Positions 26,701-35,301 of a stretch of DNA of 64,000 nt are shown one piece after another. This stretch comes from Sphingopyxis sp. LK2115. Its GTDB lineage: Bacteria > Pseudomonadota > Alphaproteobacteria > Sphingomonadales > Sphingomonadaceae. A model generated the notes under the pieces. It saw nothing but the letters and a program-made list of their open reading frames with translations, had not been told where the DNA came from and did no database searches. The position numbers were made by a program, and so were the translations under genes. Position 1 is the stretch's first letter. Each line of letters begins with the position of its first letter. The stretch lies in NCBI RefSeq assembly GCF_014595975.1, contig NZ_JABWGQ010000039.1, positions 1-64,000 of the forward strand, in the 5' to 3' direction.

Positions 26701-26840
26701 ACTATGTGGATTATAACAATAATCCGGCAGACAACACGCGCACGCCGTCCAGCCCCACCATCTATCGCGAGATTTCGGGGATCGGCGTTGGCGGCAATCC
26801 GCCGCGTACGGTAAAGGTCTCGGCCGGTTTCTCTTTCTGA
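23787..26840 (+). CDS. Oar-like TonB-dependent receptor with carboxypeptidase-regulatory-like domain
   Basis: 1017-residue outer-membrane receptor. After a long signal peptide (to about residue 44, ending APAHAQ) comes a CarboxypepD-regulatory-like module (ASLRGTVKAEGGVTQVTAINVETG...), then the TonB-box region DDGAIIVTGTRLR, a plug with EVLPQNNRNFLAFADLAPGV and VNVFIDGVGQKDFV, and a large barrel ending SAGFSF. This Oar-like architecture is typical of receptors for oligosaccharides and peptides. I chose GTG at 23787 because AAGGGAGG precedes it and it begins the signal peptide. It carries a LacI-type operator in its leader and is followed by the GH144-like gene, so glycan uptake is likely. Confidence 0.88.
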   Translation: MTFSHDVRNKVARRSRARSLAAALAWSSAAAAMAVAVTAPAHAQVSNASLRGTVKAEGGVTQVTAINVETGLTRSVAVGENGSYNIASLPVGTYRLELTTPGGVRRTDEFTLSVGQSAVLDFDFSQPDIASADDGAIIVTGTRLRSMEGGEVGTNISQRQIEVLPQNNRNFLAFADLAPGVQFVTGGNDQSRLQGGAQNSSTVNVFIDGVGQKDFVLKNGISGQDSTQGNPFPQLAVGEYRVISSNYKAEFDQVSSVAITAVTRSGTNEFHGEAFVDYTDQSLRDRRPNELTGIKVKTKDFQFGGALGGPIIKDMLHFFVTYEGKRQENPRDITPGFNLPVSYFPAEYQGVFGPTNATFNEDLYFGKLSFQPTSSDLIELSGRHRRESGEFLSSGINARDTISAQKVIEYRGTARWEHTADNWINDLKLTYEDVRWAPTPVVFGNGSLFAYAAPNASNPAVIDRADILRIGGSANYQDKGQKGWAIQNDFTWTGFEGHTIKFGVKSKWVELNTLQLNNFNPVYTYNTAFNPNGGSFNDDIPYRLQFGAQTGNGNPIVSSDNWQFGIYLQDDWEVTDRLTLNLGVRWDYERTPSYLDFVHPADAVNAVSPANYPNLINADYDINDFISTGSERKAFKGAWQPRIGFSYELDEEARFVLFGGFGRSYDRNQFDFLQQEISVGSFTTRTFNFNTGDPYNSCAPGPTCVTWDPIYLTEAGRQQLLAQAGPGGGRELRFITNKLKVPYSDQFSLGLRARVTPLFEAEVGYSHVESKDGFAYLLGNRRPDGSFFPPAPAAPSSPFGFAPPGFGSIIIGTNGLETRADTGYLKLVKNYTAASPWSLAATYTYTEAEENRNFGEVFSLDFPSVEDYNFARSAGVRKHRFVAAGSVDLPIGVTLSGKFTLASPPYLKAFVNTGGVNPSRTVISNEAKGNGDRWGLRQFDLAIIKYIPFRFISDESRLRLRLDIINLFNDRNYVDYNNNPADNTRTPSSPTIYREISGIGVGGNPPRTVKVSAGFSF

Positions 26841-26909
26841 CCGGCTGACAGCGGCGCCCGGCCTGCACCCCCTCCCGCCGGCCGGGCGTCATCTTTTGTG
26901 GAGTATCCC

Positions 26910-28427
26910 ATGTCTTTGCGTATCGGGGCGTCGCTCCTGCCCCTCGTGGCGCTGATCGCCGCTTGCACCGCGACCCCTGCGCCGTCCGCCTTGGGCGCAT
27001 CCACCCCCCAGGCGCTCGCGCCGATGAGCGAGGCGGCTTTTTCGGAAGATCTGACCCGGCGGACCTTTCGCTATTTCTGGGATACCACCGACACCAGGCG
27101 CTGCCTCGCGCCCGATCGCTGGCCGAGCAATCCCTTTTCGTCGATCGCGGCGACCGGCTTTGCGCTCACGGCCTTTGGCATCGGCGCCGAGCGCGGCTAT
27201 GTCACGCGCGAGGCCGCGGCCGAGCGCACGCGCGACTGCCTGCGCTTCTACTGGACCGCGCCGCAAGGCCCCGCCGTCACCGGCATGACGGGGCACAAGG
27301 GGTTTTTCTATCATTTCCTGAACAATGAGGACGGCACGCGGCGCGGAAAGACTGAACTGTCGACGGTCGACACGTCGCTGCTGCTCGGCGGCGTGCTGTT
27401 CGCGCAAAGCTATTATGATCGTGATACGCCGGTCGAGGCCGAGATCCGCGACCTTGCGGAAAAGATCTACGGCCGCGTCGACTGGACCTTCGTTCAGCGT
27501 GAGCGGAGCCGGATTCCATCGGCCAATGGCGGCGGACAGAAAGCGATCGCGATGGGCTGGTATCCCGAACGCGGCGAAGGCGGCGATTTCGGGACGCACG
27601 ACTGGGTCGGTTATAATGAGGGGATGCTCGTCTATATCCTTGCATTGGGATCGCCGACGCACCCCGTCGGCAAGGATGCGTGGGACAAGGGCTGGGCCGC
27701 CGATCTCGAAAAGGACTGGGGCAGCTATTACGGGCAGGAGCACCTCCAGTTCGAGCCGTTGTTCGGGCATCAGTACAGCCATGTCTGGGTCGATTTCCGC
27801 GGCATTCGCGATGCGTTCATGCGCGGCAAGAATATCGACTATTTCGAGAACAGCCGCCGCGCCACGCTGGCGCAGCGCGCCTATGGCGCCGACAATCCGA
27901 ACAACTGGACGGGCTATAGCGCCGACATCTGGGGGTGGACCGCTTCGGACGGCCCCGGCTATTCAAAGGGGCAATATCGCGTCAACGGCATCCCGCGCGA
28001 CTTCAACGGCTATATGGCGCGCGGCGTCAGCGCGATCCGCGTCGTCGACGACGGCACGATCGTCCCGACCGCGGCGGGCGGCTCGATCCCCTTCGCGCCC
28101 GAAGTGACGATTCCGGCGCTGATGGCGATGCGGACCGAGTTCGGGCCGCGCCTGTACGCGCGCTATGGCTTCAAGGATGCGATCAATCCCAGTTTCACCT
28201 TCACCGATTTCGGATCGAGGTCGGGCGAGGTCGACGCGCAAAAGGGCTGGGTCGCGCGTGACTATATCGGGATCGACCAGGGGCCGATCCTTGCGATGAT
28301 GGAAAATCACCGCAGCGGGCTGGTGTGGAAGGTGATGCGCAGGAATCCGCACATCATTCGCGGCCTGAAACGCATCGGCTTCACCGGCGGCTGGCTCGAT
28401 CAGGCGCAGGCCGAAAGGGGCGAATAG
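26910..28427 (+). CDS. GH144-like endo-beta-1,2-glucanase (glycoamylase-domain lipoprotein)
   Basis: 505-residue lipoprotein: lipobox LIAAC with Cys at about residue 19, then a PF10091-type glycoamylase domain. Family features include RTFRYFWDTTD, a GMTGHKGFFYHF segment, MGWYPERGEGGDF, YNEGMLVYILALGSPTHP and LQFEPLFGHQYSHVWVDFRGIRD. Characterised bacterial members of this domain form GH144, endo-beta-1,2-glucanases that cut linear or cyclic beta-1,2-glucans into sophoro-oligosaccharides. Substrate here is inferred from family, so it could differ. The gene is 69 bases downstream of the TonB receptor and convergent with the GH2 gene, six bases away. The ATG at 26910 is preferred over an upstream GTG because it begins the lipoprotein signal. 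Confidence 0.78.
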   Translation: MSLRIGASLLPLVALIAACTATPAPSALGASTPQALAPMSEAAFSEDLTRRTFRYFWDTTDTRRCLAPDRWPSNPFSSIAATGFALTAFGIGAERGYVTREAAAERTRDCLRFYWTAPQGPAVTGMTGHKGFFYHFLNNEDGTRRGKTELSTVDTSLLLGGVLFAQSYYDRDTPVEAEIRDLAEKIYGRVDWTFVQRERSRIPSANGGGQKAIAMGWYPERGEGGDFGTHDWVGYNEGMLVYILALGSPTHPVGKDAWDKGWAADLEKDWGSYYGQEHLQFEPLFGHQYSHVWVDFRGIRDAFMRGKNIDYFENSRRATLAQRAYGADNPNNWTGYSADIWGWTASDGPGYSKGQYRVNGIPRDFNGYMARGVSAIRVVDDGTIVPTAAGGSIPFAPEVTIPALMAMRTEFGPRLYARYGFKDAINPSFTFTDFGSRSGEVDAQKGWVARDYIGIDQGPILAMMENHRSGLVWKVMRRNPHIIRGLKRIGFTGGWLDQAQAERGE

Positions 28428-28433
28428 ACCGGT

Positions 28434-30599
28434 TCAGGGCGGGTTGAGCGTCCAGCGCACCTCGTCCTCCACCATTCCGGATGCGAAAGTCGCGCGCGCG
28501 GTGACCACATTGTCGCCGGGGCGCAGCGTGACATTGTCCAGCGTGCAGATGCGATCGGCGCACGCGGCCTCGCCCAGCGGCGCGCCGTTGAGCGTCAAGG
28601 TCACGGCGGGGGCGTTGCTGTACACCCTGATCGTCGTGACGGGATCGGTTCGCACCGTCCAGCGGCGGCTGGTGACGTGAACGACGGGCTGCGCCGACCA
28701 TTGGGCCTTGTAATAGAAAAAGGCATCCTTCCTGACCTTGCGGTCAAAGGTGACGAGGCCTTTGTCATTGATGTCGGTCGCGTCGCCCTCCTGCCGGATT
28801 TTCGATGAAAAATCGAACATGTTCCATATCCAGCTGGCCCAGATATAGGGGCGCGCGCGCAGTTGCGGCCAGCTTTGTTCGTGCAACCAGCTCTGAAACT
28901 CTTCCGGGTGCGGGCGGCCGCCGGCGTTGATCCGGTGGCTTGCGGCATCCTCGACATGCTGGCTGAGCGCGCCGCCCGCGCCATATTCGCTCACCGAGAT
29001 CGGAACGGCCGGGTATCGGGCGTGGAGGGCGTCAAGGTGCGGGCCGAGGTCGCCGACCTTGCCGTAATACCAGCCAAAATAGCGGTTGTAGCCCATCAGG
29101 TCGGCTTCGCCGGTCAGCGGCGGCTGGTAATCGGGCTTGTTCGCCGGTGTCAGCTCGCAGCAGTCGGCGATCACCGTGGGGCGCGTGGGGTCTTCGGCCT
29201 TTGACAGCGCGTGAAGGTCGCGCAGCAGGGGCCGCGCATCGGCCTTTGGTCCCATGCGGCCGAACGCCATGTCCATATCGACTTCGTTGCCGATAGCCCA
29301 GGTAACGACCGAGGGATGGTTGTAATTCTGGCGGATCAGCTCGATCATCTGTTGGCGCGCATTGGCGATGAGTTCGGGCGACGCGGGCGCGTTCCCGTGG
29401 CTCGGCTTGTTGACAAAGGGCAGCTCGGCCCAAACGATCATGCCATGCCGGTCGGCGAGGTCGAACCAGTCGGCGGCATGCTGATAATGGGCAAAACGCA
29501 CCGTGTTGGCACCCATTTCCGCGATGATCGCCATGTCGCGGGCATGATCCTCGGCCGACAAGGCCCAGCCCTTGCCCAGATAATCCTGATGCCGCGAAAC
29601 GCCGTAGAGCGGCAGATGTTGTCCGTTGAGGTGAAAGCCGGTGGCGGGATCGATCCGAAAGGCGCGAAAGCCGACGGGGACGGTCACGCCGTCGAGCGTT
29701 CCGCCGGCGTCGACAATTCGCGTTTCGAGGCGATAAAGATAGGGATCGGCGCGACCATTCCAGCGACGTGGCGCCGCGACATCCAGCGTCAGCGCGGCGT
29801 CGCGCTGCCCGGCGGAGAGCGAGTGCGCGCGCTTGGCGATCGTTCGCCCCTCGGCATCGCGCAGCGTGGCGACAAGGCTTTGCCCGGCGGCGATATGGCT
29901 CAGCCGGATGCGGATCGCCACGCGGCCCGCGTCGTCCTTGATCGTCGGCGTCGCATAGACGCCCGGCCCGCCATGGTCGTCGAGCGCGATATGGCTTGGC
30001 GCGACGTGGAGCAGACGCACCGGGCGATAGGGGCCGCCGTGGATGAAGAAATCCCCGTCGAGCGGGATGACATGCTCTGTGCTGCTTCCAGGTTTCGGCG
30101 CGCTGTTGTCGGCGCGCAGCAGGATGAGGTTGGGGCCAGCGGGATCCAGAAGATCGGTGAGGTCGAAACGAAAGCGCGAGAAGGCACCGGCGTGGCGGCC
30201 GACATGGCGACCGTTGACCCACAGGTCGGCGAGGTTGCCGACCGCGTCGAACTCGATGATGTGGCGCTTGCCCGCGGGGAGTGCCGCGCCGTCGAGCCGC
30301 AGCCGGTACCAGCCCTTGCCCTGCCGGTTGTCGGTCGCAGCGGTGCGGCCGATGCGATATTCGCCGAGGCGGTTCCATGTGTGGGGCAGGGTGACGCTTT
30401 CCCAGGCATCGTCGGACAGTGCCGCCGCCCCTTCCGCGGTCAGATCATCGTCGAAGCGGAATTGCCAGCCGGTCGACAGCTCGGTCGCGGCGCGTGAAAA
30501 CGCTTCGACCGGCATCGCCGCTGACGAGGTTGGCCGGGGCGCGAGTGTCGCGCAGCCGGGCAGCATCGCGGCGGCCAGAAGCAGCGGCCAGCGCCGCAT
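28434..30599 (-). CDS. GH2 beta-glycosidase lipoprotein
   Basis: 721-residue glycoside hydrolase family 2 enzyme. A short lipoprotein-type signal ends MLPGC (Cys16). The sugar-binding domain spans about 40-200 (TLPHTWN, GWYRLRL, LWVNGRHVG), the immunoglobulin-like domain about 200-315, and the TIM barrel about 320-620. The acid/base is Glu439 in AIGNEVD and the nucleophile Glu538 in SVSEYGAGG. GH2 includes beta-galactosidases, mannosidases, glucuronidases and some beta-glucosidases; the sequence does not fix the sugar. It ends the long glycan operon and starts two bases after the upstream gene's stop, anchored in the envelope next to periplasmic partners. Confidence 0.88.
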   Translation of the reverse strand: MRRWPLLLAAAMLPGCATLAPRPTSSAAMPVEAFSRAATELSTGWQFRFDDDLTAEGAAALSDDAWESVTLPHTWNRLGEYRIGRTAATDNRQGKGWYRLRLDGAALPAGKRHIIEFDAVGNLADLWVNGRHVGRHAGAFSRFRFDLTDLLDPAGPNLILLRADNSAPKPGSSTEHVIPLDGDFFIHGGPYRPVRLLHVAPSHIALDDHGGPGVYATPTIKDDAGRVAIRIRLSHIAAGQSLVATLRDAEGRTIAKRAHSLSAGQRDAALTLDVAAPRRWNGRADPYLYRLETRIVDAGGTLDGVTVPVGFRAFRIDPATGFHLNGQHLPLYGVSRHQDYLGKGWALSAEDHARDMAIIAEMGANTVRFAHYQHAADWFDLADRHGMIVWAELPFVNKPSHGNAPASPELIANARQQMIELIRQNYNHPSVVTWAIGNEVDMDMAFGRMGPKADARPLLRDLHALSKAEDPTRPTVIADCCELTPANKPDYQPPLTGEADLMGYNRYFGWYYGKVGDLGPHLDALHARYPAVPISVSEYGAGGALSQHVEDAASHRINAGGRPHPEEFQSWLHEQSWPQLRARPYIWASWIWNMFDFSSKIRQEGDATDINDKGLVTFDRKVRKDAFFYYKAQWSAQPVVHVTSRRWTVRTDPVTTIRVYSNAPAVTLTLNGAPLGEAACADRICTLDNVTLRPGDNVVTARATFASGMVEDEVRWTLNPP

Positions 30600-30601
30600 C
30601 G

Positions 30602-31471
30602 TCAGCAATCCTCGCCGACGCACAGGTCGGCGAGCACCGGATAATGGTCCGACGGCAGCTTGCCGCCCGTCTGTTGCGTCAGTGTCGCGTGACGCAGCAC
30701 TGCCGTGCCCTTGTTCACAAAGATATGGTCGATCGGGCTCGGATCATTTCTCTCGATCTTGAAGCCGGTGAAGGTGCCGAGCGGACCGAAATGCGGGGTG
30801 CGGCTGATCGCCAGCGTGTCGTGCAATGCGTCGGGGCCGGCGGCCGGATCGGTGATTGCCTTGTGCGGCGGGCTTTCAATCGGACTGTTGAAATCGCCCA
30901 TGAGCACCACCGTTTCGCCGCGCCGGCGGTTCGCACCAATCCAGCGGCGGAGCTGCCGCGCGCTTTCAAGGCGCGCCTCTGTCCCGACATGATCGAAATG
31001 CGTATTCACGGCGAGCAGTGTCAGCCGCGAGCGTTTGTCCTTCAGCCGCGCCCAGCTCGCGATGCGAGGCAAGGCGGCGTCCCAGCCTTTGCTTGGGATG
31101 CCGGGCGTGGGCGACAGCCAGAAGGTGCCCGACGCGACGAGCGCAAACCGGTCATGGCGGAAACCGAGCGGCGAAAACTCGCCCTGTTCCCTGCCATCGT
31201 CGCGCGCGACGCCGACGAAGCGATAGCCGGGCAGGTCGGCCTCGACAGCCTGTTTCTGATGCAGCAGCACCTCCTGCATCCCGATGAGGTCGGGGGCATG
31301 ATAGGCGATGAGCGCGGTGACCGCGCTCCGCCGGTGCGGCCAGGCGTTGTCGCCATCCGATGCCAGGTCAAGGCGGATGTTATAGGTCATCGCGCTGAAC
31401 CGGTCGGCGCGCTCCCTTGCCGCCGCCGGAAGCGCGAGCGCAAAAGCGAGCAGCAGCGCCAGCCCGCGCAT
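30602..31471 (-). CDS. Secreted endonuclease/exonuclease/phosphatase-family hydrolase
   Basis: 289-residue EEP-superfamily protein with a signal peptide (MRGLALLLAFALALPAAA). Catalytic motifs are in place: MTYNIRLD, LIGMQEV, NTHFDHVG, MGDFNSP, DHIFV and SDHYPV. The fold covers nucleases, sphingomyelinases and sugar- or lipid-phosphate phosphodiesterases. Its place between a GH1 and a GH2 gene makes DNA an unlikely substrate; removal of a phosphate-linked substituent from a glycan is a plausible alternative and is only inference. It overlaps the GH1 stop by one base (TGATG). Confidence 0.82.
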   Translation of the reverse strand: MRGLALLLAFALALPAAARERADRFSAMTYNIRLDLASDGDNAWPHRRSAVTALIAYHAPDLIGMQEVLLHQKQAVEADLPGYRFVGVARDDGREQGEFSPLGFRHDRFALVASGTFWLSPTPGIPSKGWDAALPRIASWARLKDKRSRLTLLAVNTHFDHVGTEARLESARQLRRWIGANRRRGETVVLMGDFNSPIESPPHKAITDPAAGPDALHDTLAISRTPHFGPLGTFTGFKIERNDPSPIDHIFVNKGTAVLRHATLTQQTGGKLPSDHYPVLADLCVGEDC

Positions 31472-32817
31472 CAACCGAGATTCCCGCCGTTCGAGCGGAT
31501 GACGCCCGAATAATAGCGCGCGCTGCGCTTGGGTGTGCGAACCTGCGTCTCGTAATCGACGTGAACGATGCCGAAGCGCTTGGAAAAGCCCAATGACCAT
31601 TCGAGATTGTCGAGCAACGACCAGGCCATATAGCCGCGCACGTCGACGCCCTGGCGGATTGCGTCGCCGATCGCCGAAATATGCGTGCGCAGATAGTCGC
31701 AGCGCAGCGGATCGTCGATACCGTCGGGACCGGCCTTGGGCGGGTCGTAAAAGGCCGCGCCATTTTCGGTGATATAGACGGGGATGTCGCCATAGGTGTC
31801 GCGGAACCAGATGAGCGTATCGGTGAGCGCGGGCGGATGCACTTCCCAGTCGGTCGTCGTGTGCGTTGCATCCTGGCGGACGGGCGAGGCGCCGAGCGGC
31901 CATTGGTTCGGGTCGGCGCGGACGACGTTGCGGGTGTAGTAATTGATGCCGATGAAATCGACCGGCTGGCAGATGGCCTGCATATCCTCGGCAGGCCACT
32001 GGGGCCAGGCTTCGCCAAAGATTTCGGCGAGTTCGGCCGGGTAGCTGCCCTTCAGCGCAGGATCGAGATACTGGCGGTTCATATAAGCATGCGCGCGCGC
32101 TGTCGCCGCCATGTCCTCCGGGCTGTCGCTCGCCGGATATTTGGGTTCGATGTTGACGACGAGGCCGATTTCGTGCGCGCCCTCGCTGCGATAGGCCCGC
32201 ACCGCCGCGCCGTGCGCCCGCATCAGATTGTGGCTGGCGATCGGCGCCTCGAACATGTTGCGATGGCCGGGCGCGAGCGCACCGTGGAGATAGCCGCCGT
32301 CGGTGATCACCCAGGGTTCGTTCAGCGTCACCCATTTCTTCACGCGCCCGTCGAGGCGGCGGTACATGATCGCGGCATAGTCGGCGAACCAGTCGGCGCT
32401 GTCGCGGTTGAGCCAGCCGCCGCGGTCATCGAGCGCCGCAGGCAGATCCCAATGGTGGAGCGTCAGCAGCGGTTCGATGTCATGCTTGAGCAGTTCGTCG
32501 ACCAGCCGCTCGTAGAAATCGAGCCCCGGTTCGTTCACGCGTCCGGTGCCCTGGGGCAATATGCGGCCCCAATTGACGCTGAAGCGATAGGCCTGAAGCC
32601 CCAGTTCCTTCATCAGCACAACGTCGGCGGGCATCCGGTTATAATGGTCGCACGCGATGTCACCGGTGTCGCCCTTCGCCGCCATCAGCCGCGGATCGTG
32701 GCTGAAACGCTGCCAGATGCTTGGCCCCGCGCCATCGGCGAGCGGCGATCCTTCGATCTGATAGGCGGCGGTGGCGGCGCCCCACAGGAAATCGTCGGGG
32801 AAGATGGTCTGCGTCAT
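31471..32817 (-). CDS. Cytoplasmic GH1 beta-glucosidase
   Basis: 448-residue glycoside hydrolase family 1 enzyme, length normal for bacterial members. Starts FPDDFLWGAATAAYQIEG, acid/base Glu167 in VTLNEPWV, nucleophile Glu351 in YITENGAA, and SLLDNLEWSLGFSKRFGIVHVD near the C-terminus. With no signal peptide it should act in the cytoplasm on disaccharides brought in by the ABC importer or MFS porter encoded upstream. It overlaps the preceding hydrolase gene by four bases and the following EEP gene by one. Confidence 0.92.
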   Translation of the reverse strand: MTQTIFPDDFLWGAATAAYQIEGSPLADGAGPSIWQRFSHDPRLMAAKGDTGDIACDHYNRMPADVVLMKELGLQAYRFSVNWGRILPQGTGRVNEPGLDFYERLVDELLKHDIEPLLTLHHWDLPAALDDRGGWLNRDSADWFADYAAIMYRRLDGRVKKWVTLNEPWVITDGGYLHGALAPGHRNMFEAPIASHNLMRAHGAAVRAYRSEGAHEIGLVVNIEPKYPASDSPEDMAATARAHAYMNRQYLDPALKGSYPAELAEIFGEAWPQWPAEDMQAICQPVDFIGINYYTRNVVRADPNQWPLGASPVRQDATHTTTDWEVHPPALTDTLIWFRDTYGDIPVYITENGAAFYDPPKAGPDGIDDPLRCDYLRTHISAIGDAIRQGVDVRGYMAWSLLDNLEWSLGFSKRFGIVHVDYETQVRTPKRSARYYSGVIRSNGGNLG

Positions 32818-33569
32818 TCTTTGTCCTTGTTCGTGATCGTCGGAGAGGGGAGCGCATGTTCGAGCAGCCAGGCGTAAAGCGCCGGGTCGTCATAAGCGGG
32901 ATCCCAGGCATTGTGGCCGAGGTCGGGATAGATGGTCAGCCGCACCTTGCGCCCGCCGCAGGCACGGATCGCGCGCGCCATGGCGAAGCTGCCTTCGGGG
33001 GTCACGACATCGTCGCGGTCGCCGTGAAAGGCCCAGACGGGGAGGTCCATCAACCGGCACGCCTCGCCGGGATTGCCGCGCCCCGCAACGGGAGCGACCG
33101 CGGCAAAGCGGAGCGGTTCGGCGATCGCCCAGCGCCAGCTCGCATGGCCGCCGCGGCTGAGCCCCGTCAGGTAAATCCGCGCGGGATCGACGCGATAGGT
33201 CGCGGCGATATGATCGACCAGGCGGTCGAGCCTGGCAATGTCCCAGTCCTGGCCGGCGCCCAGCAGCGGCGAAACGGTCAGGAAAGGAAAGTCTGCGTCG
33301 CGGTCGGCGATCTTTGGCGGACCATGGACCTTGACCTTTGCCACATCGTCGCCGCGCTCGCCCGACCCGTGAAGGAAGATCAGCAGGGGATAACGCTTCG
33401 TCCTGTCGGCCAGATAGCCCCGCGGCACGAACAGCTGGTATGGATAATTGTCCGACGCGATCGGCGGCTGGGGTGTCTGGCCCTCGACGACCGGCGGGGC
33501 TTTCGTCCTTGCGGCAGCGGGAGAAGCGGCGAGCGCTAGGCCGAGCAAGGCCGCGATCCAGTAAGTCAT
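32814..33569 (-). CDS. Secreted alpha/beta hydrolase (esterase/PHB-depolymerase-like)
   Basis: 251-residue alpha/beta hydrolase with a signal peptide (ending about residue 20). The oxyanion region is IFLHGSGERGDD, the nucleophile Ser138 lies in LTGLSRGGHASW, the acid is likely Asp186 or Asp187 in HGDRDDVV, and the histidine is His219 in DLGHNAWD. This matches the feruloyl-esterase/poly-hydroxyalkanoate-depolymerase-like group found in glycan loci, where members remove ester substituents. I chose the ATG at 33569 for its AAGGAAAG site and signal peptide; an alternative ATG at 33596 would overlap the permease stop by four bases and add nine residues. Confidence 0.78.
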   Translation of the reverse strand: MTYWIAALLGLALAASPAAARTKAPPVVEGQTPQPPIASDNYPYQLFVPRGYLADRTKRYPLLIFLHGSGERGDDVAKVKVHGPPKIADRDADFPFLTVSPLLGAGQDWDIARLDRLVDHIAATYRVDPARIYLTGLSRGGHASWRWAIAEPLRFAAVAPVAGRGNPGEACRLMDLPVWAFHGDRDDVVTPEGSFAMARAIRACGGRKVRLTIYPDLGHNAWDPAYDDPALYAWLLEHALPSPTITNKDKE

Positions 33570-33592
33570 GCGTCTTTCCTTGGTTGCACGGG

Positions 33593-34408
33593 TCATCCCT
33601 TCACGCTCCCGGTCGTGAGGCCGCTCAGATAGAAGCGCTGAAGGGCAAGAAAGAGGACGAGCACGGGCAGGGTGGTGACGACGGCGCCGGCCATCATCAG
33701 CTCATTGTCCTGCACATGCTCGCGGCTCATCGCCGCCAGCGCGACGGGGAGGGTGTAAAGGTCCTGGTCGGCGAGGATGATCAGCGGCCACATGAAATCG
33801 TTCCAGCTGCCGAGGAACACGAACAGCGCGAGCGTGACGATGATCGGGGAGAGGAGCGGCAGCACGATGCGCCGCAGGATTTGCGCCTCGCTCGCGCCGT
33901 CGATGCGCGCCGCTTCGAGCATTTCGTCGGGGATCGTCAGGCAATATTGGCGGACAAGGAAGATGCCGAAAATGCCCGCGAGCCACGGCACCAGCGCGCC
34001 GGCATAGCTGTTGACCAGCCCCATCGCCTTGAGCTCGAGGAAAAGTGGCAGCATCCCGATCTGGCCCGGCACGACAAGCGCGGCGACGAGCAGGCGAAAG
34101 GTTGCGTCGCGTCCCCTGAAGCGCAGCTTGGCGAAGGCATAGCCCGCCGGGATGGTGAAGAAGAGCGCGAGCAGCGTCGCGAGCGTCGAGACGAGCAGGC
34201 TGTTGATGAGGAAATGCCCAATGCCGAAGGAGCCGAACAAGGCGCGGTAATTGTCGAGCGTCGGATCGCCGGGAAGCAGCGGCGGCGGGAATTGCGCCGC
34301 CTCGCCGCGCGCCATGAAGCTGACCGACAACATCCAGAGCAGCGGCGCGATGGTGAACAGCGCGACCAGCGCCGCGAGCAGCGTGACGGTCCAGCGGCGA
34401 AGGCTCAT
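33593..34408 (-). CDS. Sugar ABC transporter permease (MalG-type)
   Basis: 271-residue inner-membrane permease with six predicted membrane helices and the EAA loop (EAARIDGASEAQILRRIVLP) that docks on the ATPase. The N-terminal IAPLLWMLSVSFM and the GYAFAKLRF segment are typical of MalG/carbohydrate-uptake-1 permeases. It overlaps the MalF-type gene by four bases (ATGA). Together with the upstream permease, the binding lipoprotein and the separately encoded ATPase (37724-38812) it makes a full oligosaccharide importer. Confidence 0.92.
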   Translation of the reverse strand: MSLRRWTVTLLAALVALFTIAPLLWMLSVSFMARGEAAQFPPPLLPGDPTLDNYRALFGSFGIGHFLINSLLVSTLATLLALFFTIPAGYAFAKLRFRGRDATFRLLVAALVVPGQIGMLPLFLELKAMGLVNSYAGALVPWLAGIFGIFLVRQYCLTIPDEMLEAARIDGASEAQILRRIVLPLLSPIIVTLALFVFLGSWNDFMWPLIILADQDLYTLPVALAAMSREHVQDNELMMAGAVVTTLPVLVLFLALQRFYLSGLTTGSVKG

Positions 34409-35301
34409 ATCGCGCCGCTCCGTCGGGCCAGCCGCAATTGCACCAGCGTCACCGCCAGGATGCAGAGGAACAGCAGGAAGGCGACCGCCGCTCCCGATCC
34501 CAGGTTCCACCATTTGAACCCTTCCTCATACATGAAATAGAGGATCGTCACCGTCGACTGCGCGGGGCCACCCTGCGTCATCACATAGGGTTCGGCGAAG
34601 AGCTGGAACATCGCCGCGACGGTCAGCACCGACACGAGCAGCACCGTCGGCGCGATCGCCGGCAGGGTGACGTGGCGAAGCCGGGTGAACCATCCCGCGC
34701 CGTCGATCCGCGCTGCTTCGTCGAGTTCGCGCGGCACCGTCTGAAGCGCGGCGAGGAAGATGATCATGCTATAGCCAAAGGTCTTCCAGCCGACGAAAAT
34801 CAGGATCGCGGGCAGCGATGCGGTCGGGCTGCCCAGCCAGTCGACCGGCGCGATCCCGACCAGCGAGAGCAGATAGTTGACGAGACCATAGCGCGTGTGG
34901 AGCAGATAGCGCCACACAACCGCCGTCGCCACCAGCGTCGTCACATAAGGCGCGAACAAGGCAACCCGCCACACCGGGCGCCATTTGAGCCAGCGCGAAT
35001 TGATGAGCAGCGCGGCAAAGAGCGACAGCGCGACGATAAAGGGGGTGCCGATCGCAACGAACAGCAAGCTGTTCGTCATCGCTTTCCAGAACAGCGGATT
35101 GGCGACCAGTCTTTCGTAATTCTGGAAACCGACGAAGCGCAGATTGTCGAGGTCGGCGAGCGCGTAGATGTCGAAATCGGTGAAGCTGAGGAATAGCGAT
35201 CCGATCGCCGGGACGACGAAAAAGGCCAGGATCGCGGCGAGCGCCGGCGCGCTCATCGCCCATCCGGCGCGCGCCTCGCCGGGGCGGCCCACGCCGGTCA
35301 C
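34405..35301 (-). CDS. Sugar ABC transporter permease (MalF-type)
   Basis: 298-residue permease with six helices and the EAA loop LDEAARIDGAGWFTRLRHVTLP. The RAGWAMSAPALAAILAFF opening is the usual MalF/UgpA N-terminus, which supports the GTG start at 35301, four bases inside the stop of the binding-protein gene (GTGA); an ATG at 35256 would remove part of this helix. Substrate should be an oligosaccharide made by the periplasmic glycosidases of the locus. Confidence 0.9.
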   Translation of the reverse strand: MTGVGRPGEARAGWAMSAPALAAILAFFVVPAIGSLFLSFTDFDIYALADLDNLRFVGFQNYERLVANPLFWKAMTNSLLFVAIGTPFIVALSLFAALLINSRWLKWRPVWRVALFAPYVTTLVATAVVWRYLLHTRYGLVNYLLSLVGIAPVDWLGSPTASLPAILIFVGWKTFGYSMIIFLAALQTVPRELDEAARIDGAGWFTRLRHVTLPAIAPTVLLVSVLTVAAMFQLFAEPYVMTQGGPAQSTVTILYFMYEEGFKWWNLGSGAAVAFLLFLCILAVTLVQLRLARRSGAI

